Assembly (NCBI GenBank): GCA_964396895.1 | Contig: CAYNGJ010000017.1 | Location: 25,076-89,075 of the forward strand | From: UBA2334 sp964396895 | GTDB lineage: Bacteria; Pseudomonadota; Gammaproteobacteria; Burkholderiales; Burkholderiaceae_C | Reading direction: 5' to 3' | DNA: 64,000 bases | In this document: positions 25,240 to 33,652 of the stretch, in pieces | Position numbering within the stretch: position 1 is the first letter of the stretch | Layout: each line of letters begins with the position of its first letter | Program-made: the position numbers and the translations under genes | Notes under the pieces: model-generated | Database searches by the model: none | What the model saw: only the letters and a program-made list of their open reading frames with translations | Told to the model about the DNA's origin: nothing

Positions 25240-27401
25240 GGCGCCTGGACAAACGGGTGGTGCTGGCCGTGGTGGCCAGTCTGGGGTTCCTGCTGGTGTG
25301 GGGGCTGGCCACGGTGCTGCTGGTGGCCAGCACACTGGCACCCCCGTTGCGTGCCCAGGTGGCCGAGGTGTGGGGCGCAGGCTGGCCACTGGTGGGCCTG
25401 ATGCTGCTGCCCGCCGGTGCGGCGTTGCTGGCGGTGTGGCAGCGCTTGCTCCAGCGCCACGTGGCGCCCGTGGCCCAGCTGGCCGAAGCGGCGCGTGTGG
25501 CCGTGACCACCGATGTGCGGCGCAAACTGCCCGTGCTGGGCCACGCCGAGCTGGTGTCGTTGACCCAGAGCATCGAACAGCTGATTGACCAGCGCGAGGC
25601 CTTGCGCGCCGACGTCAGCAGCCAGGTGGCCGAGGCCAGCGCCCACATCGAAGCCGAGCGCAACCGCCTGGCAGCCCTGATGTCCGAACTCACCCAGAGT
25701 GTGGTGGTCTGCAACCTGGACGGGCGCATCCTGCTCTACAACAACCGGGCGCGCATGCAGTTCCGGGCGTTGTCGGCCACCCCCAGTCTGGCCGATGGGG
25801 CCGAACTCATGGGCATTGGCCGCTCCATCTACAGCGTGTTTGACAAACGGCTGGTCGCCCACGCCTTGGACAACATCCAGCAGCGCATGGACAAAGGGGC
25901 CGCCCAGCCGTCGGCCCAGTTTGTGACCACCAGCCGCGCCGGGCAGTTGCTGCGGGTGCAGATGGCGCCTGTGCGGGGGCAGGGCGGTGGCCCATCGGCC
26001 GCCTTGGGTGGGTTTGTGCTGATGCTGGAGAACATCACCCGGGCCTTCCAAGAGGAGTCACACCTTGACAGCCTGATCCACGGCCTGACCGAGCGCAGCC
26101 GTGCGTCACTGGCCAACATGCGTGCGGCCATCGAAATGCTGGAGCTGCCCGATGTGGAGGCTCCCATGCGCGAGCGCTTTCAGCGCGTGATACGCGATGA
26201 ACTTTCCGCCATGGGTGAGCGCATTTCCGAGCTGGTGAAGCAGACCAGCGAGGGCATACACACCCGTTGGCCGCTGGAGGACATGCTGGGTGCCGATTTG
26301 CTGGACGCTGCCCAGCGGCGCCTGCAGCCACGGGCCAAGGTGCAGATCACGGCCACCGAGGTGGATGACCAGGTGTGGCTGAAGGTGGACAGCTTTTCCA
26401 TTCTTCAGGTGCTGTCTTACCTGACCGAGCGCCTGGTGGATGAGTTTGAGGTGCGGGTCATTCAGTTTCGCCTGGGCACCCACCACCAGCGGGCGCAGCT
26501 GGACCTGGTCTGGAGTGGCCAAGCCATGAGCACGGAAACCGTCATGGCCTGGGAAATGGACCCCATGCGCGTGGGCGGCGACGCCACGCCACTGACCGTG
26601 CGCGACGTGGTGGCCAGGCACGGCGGTGAAATGTGGTTTGAGCGCGACCGGGTGCGTCACCAGGCGTTCTTTCGCTTTCTGCTGCCCCTGGCCGACGCCC
26701 GGGATGCCCAGGAGGCCGCACCACCGCCCCATGACGAAAGCCGCCCTGAGTACTACGACTTTGACCTGTTCCAAGTGGCGGAGCAGGCCCAGCACCTGGA
26801 CGATTGCCGTCTGGAAGACCTGATCTTCACGGTGTTTGACACCGAAACCACGGGCCTCAACCCGTCACAGGGTGACGAAATCATCCAGATGGGGGCTGCC
26901 CGCATCGTCAACAACCGGCTGCTGCGGCAGGAGGTGTTCGACCAGCTGGTGGACCCTCGGCGGCCCATACCGGCCCACACCATTCCCATTCACGGCATCA
27001 CGCCGGAGATGGTCCATGGAAAGCCGCACATCGGGGTGGTGCTGCCCGCCTTCCACGCGTTTGCGCTGGACACCGTGCTGGTGGCCCACAACGCCGCGTT
27101 CGACATGAAGTTTCTGGCGCTGAAAGAACAGGCCACCGGCCTGCGTTTTGACCAGCCGGTGTTGGACACCCTGCTGCTGTCGGCGGTGGTGCACCCGCAG
27201 CAGGAGTCGCACCGGCTGGAGGCCATTGCCGAGCGTTTCAACATCACCGTCACCGGCCGCCACACCGCGCTGGGCGATGCCTTGGTCACTGCCGAGGTGT
27301 TCTTGCGGCTGGTTCCCCTGTTGGCCGACCAGGGCATACACACGCTGCGCCAGGCCAGAGAAGCGGCCCAGAAAACCTACTACGCGCGCCTGAAATATTG
27401 A
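25236..27401 (+). CDS. Membrane pseudokinase fused to a DnaQ-like 3'-5' exonuclease
   Basis: A 721 aa fusion. Two transmembrane helices (about residues 10-65) lead into a HAMP-like coiled coil, then a PAS-like domain (about 140-270). A histidine-kinase-like region (about 270-490) keeps the fold pattern but lacks the His (GLTERSRASLANMRAA where an H box belongs) and the Asn of the N box. Residues about 530-715 are a DEDDh exonuclease with FDTETTG (Asp535), HNAAFD and the ExoIII His676/Asp681 in GRHTALGDA. DnaQ-like exonucleases sit next to acetate-type symporters in other bacteria; the fusion to a sensor-like module is unusual. The substrate is not known. Confidence 0.85.
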   Translation: MRRLDKRVVLAVVASLGFLLVWGLATVLLVASTLAPPLRAQVAEVWGAGWPLVGLMLLPAGAALLAVWQRLLQRHVAPVAQLAEAARVAVTTDVRRKLPVLGHAELVSLTQSIEQLIDQREALRADVSSQVAEASAHIEAERNRLAALMSELTQSVVVCNLDGRILLYNNRARMQFRALSATPSLADGAELMGIGRSIYSVFDKRLVAHALDNIQQRMDKGAAQPSAQFVTTSRAGQLLRVQMAPVRGQGGGPSAALGGFVLMLENITRAFQEESHLDSLIHGLTERSRASLANMRAAIEMLELPDVEAPMRERFQRVIRDELSAMGERISELVKQTSEGIHTRWPLEDMLGADLLDAAQRRLQPRAKVQITATEVDDQVWLKVDSFSILQVLSYLTERLVDEFEVRVIQFRLGTHHQRAQLDLVWSGQAMSTETVMAWEMDPMRVGGDATPLTVRDVVARHGGEMWFERDRVRHQAFFRFLLPLADARDAQEAAPPPHDESRPEYYDFDLFQVAEQAQHLDDCRLEDLIFTVFDTETTGLNPSQGDEIIQMGAARIVNNRLLRQEVFDQLVDPRRPIPAHTIPIHGITPEMVHGKPHIGVVLPAFHAFALDTVLVAHNAAFDMKFLALKEQATGLRFDQPVLDTLLLSAVVHPQQESHRLEAIAERFNITVTGRHTALGDALVTAEVFLRLVPLLADQGIHTLRQAREAAQKTYYARLKY

Positions 27402-27418
27402 GCGGAACAAATTTGTAT

Positions 27419-27470
27419 CTATAGCTGACTATTCATTCCAGTCAAGCGCTAGAAGGCAAAAACATTATAA
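27419..27470 (+). repeat. Dispersed 50-bp element, copy D
   Basis: Runs from ctatagctgactattcattc through cagtcaagcgctagaaggca to aaaacattat. It is the clearest copy of the atagct ... caagcgcta ... ggcaaaaa family and lies between two convergent genes. Confidence 0.7.
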
Positions 27471-27531
27471 ATACTGACCGGAAAGACACCACCCAGGCTC
27501 GCCCTGCAATCGGTCCTCCCTGGCCGACCGG

Positions 27532-29430
27532 TCAGAAGCGGCTGCTCTGGTAGCGCTGACCCAGCACCGCCTGCAGACCCTTGATGACCTGGAACGCATC
27601 TTTCAGGTGGGCGCGTTCGAAGTTGGACAACTCGTCCAGCGACAGGTGGTTGTCGGCGGCGGTGCCCGCCAGCGTCTGGCGCACCTGGTGGGCAATGCGC
27701 AAGCTGGCCATGAACTCCAGTGCATCGCGCAGGTCGCGGGCGCTTTGTGGGCTGATTTCCCGGGATTTGGCCGACGCGGCCAGCCGGTCGTCGGTGTTGA
27801 CGGCTTCCAGTCCGCCCGCCAGCGCATAGACCCGTGCCAAGTCCACGATGGGCACGATGCCGTTGTGCTTGAGGTCTATGGTGCCGGGGTGTTCGCCCGA
27901 GCGGTTGACAGAGATGTTGCCAAACATGCTCAACGGTGGCTGGTGCATCAGCGCGTTGCTCACCATGTAGGCCAGAAAAATGCTGTTGTTCTTGGTTCGG
28001 CGCGCCACTTCCTGGCGCAGGCCGTCCAGCAGGGCCGCTTGGCCATGGATGGCGCGCAGGTCAAAAAACACGCAGGTCAGCATCAGGGCCTTGGGCTCGG
28101 GTTTGCCCGTCCACTGCTCGAAATACTGCAGCCAGCGGTGGCGGGGTTGGCGCCAGGTGTCGGTCATGGCCATCATCTCGCCGGGGCAATGCACGTACCC
28201 GCAGGCATCCAGGCCGTTGCACACCCACTGCGCCAGTTCGCTGAAATAGGCGCCGTGGCGCTCCAGGTCGTAGGCATCGTCCAGCACCATGCAGTTGTCC
28301 TGGTCGGACTTGGCGGTTTGCTCATTGCGCGCCTGCGACCCGGCGGCCACCCACACGTAGTCCACCGGCGGCGGGCCCAGGCGGGCCTCGGCCAGTTGCA
28401 GCAGGCGCACGGTGATGGCGTCGGTGATGGCCGTCAGGATGTGCCCAGTGCTGTAGGCACTGGCCCCCGCCAGCGCCAGGTTCTGTTGCAGCAGCTTGAC
28501 CTTGGCACTGACGGTCTGCAGGCCGTCCACGGAGGTTTGCTTATAGATCTCTCCGGCCAAAAACACCGCTGAGGTGCTGTGCTGCTCGCTCAGGTCGGTC
28601 GCGGTCAGCATGCCAGCCACCCGGGTGCCATCCATCACCGGCACGTGGTGAATGTTGTGCTTGGCCATCAGCAACATGGCGTCAAACGCCGGGTCGGCCA
28701 TGTCCACGGTCAAGGGGGCGAGGGTGGCAATGTCATGCACAGGGCGCTGGATGTCCAGACCCTCCGCCACCACACGGTTGCGCAAGTCGCGGTCGGTGAT
28801 CAGGCCGAACAGGTGGCCTTGCTCCACCAGCAAAGCGGACGACACCCGGTGATCGCGCATGGTCTGTGCGGTTTGCTGGATGCTGGTGCCCGGCGGCAAC
28901 GTGATGGGCGTGCGCTTGACCAGCGCCTTGACCGGCGTGCTCATGAGGTTGAGGTGGTTGCCCCCCGCAGCCCCCTGTGTGGCACCGCCGGGGGCCTGCA
29001 CCGCCACCTGGGTGGCCGCGTGCTGGCTGGCAGGCCGGTGGCCCAGGAAAAATGCCACGGCAGGGTGGTTGTTCAGCAGTTGGTCAACGCTGGCGGGCTC
29101 CCAGCGGGCCAGCACGGCATCGCTGTCGGCCACGGCGCTCCAGGCGGACCCCTGGGCGCTTGCCCGCGTGCCGTAGCCAAACAACTCACCGGGCAGCAGG
29201 TCAATGCGGATGTCGTGGTCCACGTCCTCCAGCCGCACTTGGCCCTGCAACACCAGGTGCAGGTGGGCCTGCTGCGCTTCGGGGGTGGCAATCACCTGTC
29301 CTGCTGCCACGGGCACCACCCGGGCGCCTTGAAGCAGGCGTTGCTGGTTGGTGGGCGTGGCCAGGGAAAAGGCCCGTTGTTGGCCAATGGAGGCCAGCAG
29401 CTGATCGGTGGTAACAGTGGTGTGCGCCAT
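27532..29430 (-). CDS. cNMP-binding / CBS / DUF294 nucleotidyltransferase-like protein
   Basis: A 632 aa cytoplasmic protein with three parts. A cyclic-nucleotide-binding-like domain occupies about residues 1-125. A CBS pair follows at about 165-290 (MRDHRVSSALLVEQGHLFGL, then LMAKHNIHHVPVMDGTRVAG). DUF294 nucleotidyltransferase-like domains complete it, with GSQARNEQTAKSDQDN near 400. Such proteins neighbour acetate-type symporters and DnaQ exonucleases in other proteobacteria, as here, though in this window it is convergent to them. ATG 29430 is preferred to an upstream TTG at 29502. Probably regulatory; the nucleotide sensed is not known. Confidence 0.88.
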   Translation of the reverse strand: MAHTTVTTDQLLASIGQQRAFSLATPTNQQRLLQGARVVPVAAGQVIATPEAQQAHLHLVLQGQVRLEDVDHDIRIDLLPGELFGYGTRASAQGSAWSAVADSDAVLARWEPASVDQLLNNHPAVAFFLGHRPASQHAATQVAVQAPGGATQGAAGGNHLNLMSTPVKALVKRTPITLPPGTSIQQTAQTMRDHRVSSALLVEQGHLFGLITDRDLRNRVVAEGLDIQRPVHDIATLAPLTVDMADPAFDAMLLMAKHNIHHVPVMDGTRVAGMLTATDLSEQHSTSAVFLAGEIYKQTSVDGLQTVSAKVKLLQQNLALAGASAYSTGHILTAITDAITVRLLQLAEARLGPPPVDYVWVAAGSQARNEQTAKSDQDNCMVLDDAYDLERHGAYFSELAQWVCNGLDACGYVHCPGEMMAMTDTWRQPRHRWLQYFEQWTGKPEPKALMLTCVFFDLRAIHGQAALLDGLRQEVARRTKNNSIFLAYMVSNALMHQPPLSMFGNISVNRSGEHPGTIDLKHNGIVPIVDLARVYALAGGLEAVNTDDRLAASAKSREISPQSARDLRDALEFMASLRIAHQVRQTLAGTAADNHLSLDELSNFERAHLKDAFQVIKGLQAVLGQRYQSSRF

Positions 29431-29543
29431 GGGTGTGCCCGTTGGTGGGTGGGGTCGGGGAGCAAACGCCAACCATAAACCAAACCGCCCCCCTTTTGGC
29501 AACGGATGCCTTGACCTGCATCAGCCCCGGTGAGCGGGCGACG

Positions 29544-30365
29544 TCAATAAATGTCGCGGTCGGGGCGAATCACCTGCAGGATGGTGGTCGAAATTTCTTC
29601 AATCGATTTGGTGGTGGTGGACAGCCAACGGATGTTTTCGCGGCGCATCATGGCCTCGGCCTCTGCCACTTCGTGGCGGCAGTTTTCCAGCGAGGCGTAG
29701 CGCGAGTTCGGGCGGCGCTCGTTGCGGATTTCGCTCAGGCGTTCAGGCTGGATGGTCAAGCCGAAAATTTTCTTGCGGTGCGCCAGCAGGGCAGGGGGGA
29801 GTTTGCGCCGCTCGAAGTCTTCGGGAATCAGCGGGTAGTTGGACGCCTTCAACCCATACTGCATGGCCAGGTAGAGCGAGGTGGGTGTCTTGCCGCTGCG
29901 GCTCACGCCCACCAGGATGATGTCCGAGCCCGCCAGGTCTTTGTGGCTCTGGCCATCGTCGTGCGCCAGTGAAAAATTGATGGCCTCGATGCGGTTGTTG
30001 TACGACTGACTTTTGGATGCATCCGAAAAACGCCCCACGCGGTGGTTGGATTTCAGGCCCAGCTCGGCCTCCAGCGGGGCCACGAAGGTGCCAAACATGT
30101 CCAGCACCAGCGCGTTGCACTGCTCCTTGATGACGGCCAGCACCTCCATGTTGACCAGGGTGGTGAACACAATGGGTTTGCGGCCCTCCACCTCGGCCGC
30201 GTGGTTGATGTCGCGCACGGCGCTGTGCGCCTTGTCCACGGTGTCGGTGAACGGCAGGCGAATGAAGTGGTGCTTGGTCTCGAACTGGTTCAGGATGGCC
30301 TTGCCAAACGTCTCGGCGGTGATGCCGGTGCCGTCGGACAGCAGAAAAACAGAGCGGTTGGTCAT
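29544..30365 (-). CDS. ppsR: PEP synthase regulatory protein (bifunctional kinase/phosphorylase)
   Basis: A 273 aa DUF299-family enzyme that switches PEP synthase off by ADP-dependent phosphorylation and on by Pi-dependent dephosphorylation. The nucleotide loop GVSRSGKT is at residues 153-160 and is followed by the family-typical TSLYLAMQYG and NYPLIPEDF. It starts MTNRSVFLLSDGTGITAETF, as in most relatives. It is divergent from its target ppsA across 251 bases, which is the usual arrangement. Confidence 0.95.
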   Translation of the reverse strand: MTNRSVFLLSDGTGITAETFGKAILNQFETKHHFIRLPFTDTVDKAHSAVRDINHAAEVEGRKPIVFTTLVNMEVLAVIKEQCNALVLDMFGTFVAPLEAELGLKSNHRVGRFSDASKSQSYNNRIEAINFSLAHDDGQSHKDLAGSDIILVGVSRSGKTPTSLYLAMQYGLKASNYPLIPEDFERRKLPPALLAHRKKIFGLTIQPERLSEIRNERRPNSRYASLENCRHEVAEAEAMMRRENIRWLSTTTKSIEEISTTILQVIRPDRDIY

Positions 30366-30616
30366 GGCTGGCTGAGGTGGTTTTGAAATCTATTCAACGC
30401 GGGCGTCAGGCATTTTGCGCTCCCAGTTGGCTGCCCGCCCCTACAATCTTTTGATTATCTCGGTTGAAGCCGCCGCCAGCCTGCCAATGGCCAGCGGCGC
30501 TCCTCCACGTCCCCCCTGGCTGCACCCACACACACAGAACAACACTTCACAGCCCGCGCGGATGTTGGCGGTATCGGACCGGGACAACCTGTTTTTTAAC
30601 TTGATGGAGTGTTCCC

Positions 30617-33019
30617 ATGTCTCAACTTTTCAGCCCGGATGCACTGGTCGTGCCCTTCGAGCAGCTTCGCATGTCCGATGTGGAGGCTGTCGGCGGCAAA
30701 AACGCCAGCCTGGGGGAAATGATTTCCCAACTGCCCTCGGGCGTTCGGGTGCCCACCGGCTTTGCCACCACGGCACACGCCTTTCGCGCGTTTTTGGCCT
30801 TTGACGGATTGACGGATCGCATCAACGCCAAGCTCGACGCCCTCGACACTGAAGACGTTCGGGCCCTGGCCCAAGTGGGTGCTGAAATCCGCGCCATGGT
30901 CGAGGCCCAGCCTTTCCCCGCTGACCTGGAAAAAGCCATCCGCGACGAATTCGCCACCCTGAGCGCGGGCAACCCTGCGGCCAGCTTTGCCGTGCGTTCG
31001 TCGGCCACCGCAGAAGACCTGCCCGATGCCTCCTTTGCGGGTCAGCAGGAAACGTTTTTGAACGTGGTGGGCATTGAAGAAGTGCTGCACAAAATGAAAG
31101 AGGTGTTTGCCAGCCTCTACAACGACCGCGCCATCAGCTACCGCGTGCACAAGGGTTTTGCCCACGCCGACGTGGCATTGAGTGCCGGTGTGCAGCGCAT
31201 GGTGCGCTCTGACCTGGGCGCAGCGGGTGTCATGTTCACCATCGACACAGAAAGCGGTTTTGAAGACGTGGTGTTTATCACCAGCAGCTACGGCCTGGGA
31301 GAGACCGTGGTGCAAGGTGCCGTCAACCCCGACGAGTTTTATGTGCACAAGCCCATGCTCAAGGCGGGCAAGCGCGCCGTCATTCGGCGCAACCTGGGCT
31401 CCAAGCTCATCCAGATGGCCTTCACCACACCTGAAGAAAAGGCCGCTGACGGTGCCTTCAAAGGCAAGCTGGTCAAGACCGTGGATGTGCCTGTGGAGCA
31501 GCGCAACCGCTTCAGCCTGACCGACGCCGATGTGGAGCAACTGGGCCACTACGCGCTGGTCATTGAGCAGCACTACGGTCGTCCCATGGACATTGAGTGG
31601 GGCAAAGACGGCACCGACGGCCAGCTCTACATCCTGCAAGCCCGCCCCGAGACCGTCAAAAGCCAGGCCGCTGGCAAAGTGGAGCACCGCTACAAACTCA
31701 AGGGCAAGAGCGCGGTGCTGGCCCACGGCCGTGCCATTGGCCAGAAGATTGGCACGGGCCCCGTGCGCCTGGTGCACCACATCTCTGAAATGGACAAAGT
31801 CCAGCCCGGAGACGTGCTGGTCACCGACATGACCGATCCCAACTGGGAGCCCGTGATGAAGCGCGCCAGCGCCATCGTCACCAACCGGGGCGGGCGAACC
31901 TGCCACGCCGCCATCATTGCCCGCGAGTTGGGCATTCCCGCCGTGGTGGGCTGCGGCGATGCCACCGACAGCCTGCAAGACGGCATGCTGGTGACCGTCA
32001 GCTGTGCCGAGGGCGACACAGGCCACATCTACGACGGCCTGCTGGAAACCGAGGTGACCGAGGTCAAGCGCGGCCACATGGCCGACGCGGGCGTCAAGAT
32101 CATGATGAACGTGGGCAACCCGCAACTGGCGTTTGACTTCTGCCAGATTCCCAACGGCGGTGTGGGCCTGGCGCGGCTGGAGTTCATCATCAACAACAAC
32201 ATTGGTGTGCACCCCAAGGCCATTCTGGAGTACCCCAACATCGACGCCGACCTGAAGAAGGCCGTCGAGTCGGTGGCCCGTGGCCATGCGTCGCCCCGTG
32301 CGTTTTACGTGGACAAGGTGGCCGAAGGCGTGGCCACCATCGCCGCCGCGTTCTGGCCCAAGCCCGTCATCGTGCGCTTGTCAGACTTCAAGAGCAACGA
32401 GTACCGCAAGCTCATGGGCGGCAGCCGCTACGAGCCCGATGAAGAAAACCCCATGCTGGGTTTCCGTGGCGCAGCGCGCTACATCAGCGAAGACTTTGCC
32501 GAGGCCTTTGCCATGGAGTGCGAGGCCATCACCCGTGTGCGCAACGACATGGGCTTGACCAACGTGCAGGTGATGGTGCCCTTTGTCCGCACGCTGGCCC
32601 AGGCCAAGCGCGTGACCGACATGCTGGCCGCCAAGGGCCTGGCCCGCGGCCAGAACGACCTCAAGGTCATCATGATGTGCGAGATCCCCAGCAACGCCAT
32701 CCTGGCCACGCAGTACCTCGAATACTTTGACGGCTTCAGCATCGGCTCCAACGACCTGACCCAGCTCACCCTGGGCTTGGACCGCGACTCCGGACTGGAG
32801 CTGCTGGCCCACGACTTCGACGAGCGCGACCCCGCCGTGACAGCCCTCATCAGCATGGCCATCAAGGCTTGCCTGGCACAAGGCAAGTACGTGGGCATTT
32901 GCGGCCAGGGCCCCAGCGACCACCCCGACTTTGCCCAGTGGCTCAAGGCCGAGGGCATCAGCTCCATTTCCCTCAACCCCGATTCGGTGGTGGACACCTG
33001 GCAGTTGCTGTCGGAATGA
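30617..33019 (+). CDS. ppsA: Phosphoenolpyruvate synthase
   Basis: An 800 aa enzyme that makes phosphoenolpyruvate from pyruvate and ATP (products AMP and Pi) for gluconeogenesis. The N-terminal ATP-binding domain contains VGGKNASLGEM and AVRSSATAEDLPDASFAGQQ. The swivelling phosphohistidine domain has His430 in GGRTCHAAIIAREL. The C-terminal PEP/pyruvate barrel contains SIGSNDLTQLTLGLDRDS and GICGQGPSDHP. Length and order match E. coli PpsA. A strong terminator follows. Together with the acetate-type symporter cluster it fits growth on two-carbon compounds. Confidence 0.96.
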   Translation: MSQLFSPDALVVPFEQLRMSDVEAVGGKNASLGEMISQLPSGVRVPTGFATTAHAFRAFLAFDGLTDRINAKLDALDTEDVRALAQVGAEIRAMVEAQPFPADLEKAIRDEFATLSAGNPAASFAVRSSATAEDLPDASFAGQQETFLNVVGIEEVLHKMKEVFASLYNDRAISYRVHKGFAHADVALSAGVQRMVRSDLGAAGVMFTIDTESGFEDVVFITSSYGLGETVVQGAVNPDEFYVHKPMLKAGKRAVIRRNLGSKLIQMAFTTPEEKAADGAFKGKLVKTVDVPVEQRNRFSLTDADVEQLGHYALVIEQHYGRPMDIEWGKDGTDGQLYILQARPETVKSQAAGKVEHRYKLKGKSAVLAHGRAIGQKIGTGPVRLVHHISEMDKVQPGDVLVTDMTDPNWEPVMKRASAIVTNRGGRTCHAAIIARELGIPAVVGCGDATDSLQDGMLVTVSCAEGDTGHIYDGLLETEVTEVKRGHMADAGVKIMMNVGNPQLAFDFCQIPNGGVGLARLEFIINNNIGVHPKAILEYPNIDADLKKAVESVARGHASPRAFYVDKVAEGVATIAAAFWPKPVIVRLSDFKSNEYRKLMGGSRYEPDEENPMLGFRGAARYISEDFAEAFAMECEAITRVRNDMGLTNVQVMVPFVRTLAQAKRVTDMLAAKGLARGQNDLKVIMMCEIPSNAILATQYLEYFDGFSIGSNDLTQLTLGLDRDSGLELLAHDFDERDPAVTALISMAIKACLAQGKYVGICGQGPSDHPDFAQWLKAEGISSISLNPDSVVDTWQLLSE

Positions 33020-33080
33020 GCGGCACACCGGTCCGTGGGCAGCGCTGGCTGCCCACGGACATGCCGCCAGCTCGCTCATG

Positions 33081-33106
33081 AAAAAAAGCGCCCGAGGGCG
33101 CTTTTT
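33081..33106 (+). terminator. Rho-independent terminator after ppsA
   Basis: Stem aagcgccc/gggcgctt with a minimal loop, A run before and T run after. It lies between the convergent ppsA and DUF1499 genes and can serve both. Confidence 0.9.
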
Positions 33107-33127
33107 GTGTGTGCGTGTGGAGGCGCC

Positions 33128-33652
33128 TCAGGGTCGCCCAGCCAGGAACTGCTGCCTGAGCAAGGCCATGCGGGCCCGGTTGACGCCAAAGTCTTTGCGG
33201 CCCAAACGGCTGCTGCTGCGCAGGTGGATGACACCGGCCGGCTCGTCCAGCAGCAGCTCCACGTCGTCCACAAACTTCAGCCAACGGGTTTCGGCCTCGG
33301 CCCGCAGGTACTGGGGTTGTTGCTGCACCACGGTCACGCCGGGGGTGTTCTGCAGCAGCTGGGCCAGACGCGCCAGCGCCGCCGCACCGGTTTCGCTGGT
33401 TGGGAGCGCAATCGGTTCCATGGCGGCGTACTCGGCTTGCGGGTGGCCCGGATACAGGTTGGCCTGGCTGCTGACGCTGTTGGGGGTGGGCGAGGGCGGG
33501 GCCAGGCGCCCCGCCGTCAGACCCAGTGGCACGGGGGGCTGGCCGCGCAAAAAGCCCCACTGGCCAACCAATAAAACAATAGCTGGAAACACAATGAATA
33601 TAAGCGCTATAAGCCAAAAAAGCATCAATTTCTTTCGGGGAGGCGTGCTCAT
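33128..33652 (-). CDS. DUF1499 family membrane-anchored protein
   Basis: A 174 aa protein with one N-terminal transmembrane helix (about residues 9-30) and a C-terminal DUF1499 domain (RAEAETRWLKFVDDVELLLD, then VIHLRSSSRLGRKDFGVNR). The family function is not known. It is translationally coupled to the HerA-like gene (four-base ATGA overlap on the minus strand). The DNA encoding the transmembrane helix coincides with a copy of the dispersed repeat, so that helix may have been built from repeat sequence. Confidence 0.85.
   Translation of the reverse strand: MSTPPRKKLMLFWLIALIFIVFPAIVLLVGQWGFLRGQPPVPLGLTAGRLAPPSPTPNSVSSQANLYPGHPQAEYAAMEPIALPTSETGAAALARLAQLLQNTPGVTVVQQQPQYLRAEAETRWLKFVDDVELLLDEPAGVIHLRSSSRLGRKDFGVNRARMALLRQQFLAGRP
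33576..33629 (+). repeat. Dispersed 50-bp element, copy E, inside DUF1499 gene
   Basis: Contains aacaatagctgg, then gaatataagcgctataagcc, then aaaaaagcatcaat, in the order of the copy at 27419. On the minus strand it encodes the core of the DUF1499 protein's membrane helix (LMLFWLIALIFIVFPAIVLL). Confidence 0.65.
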
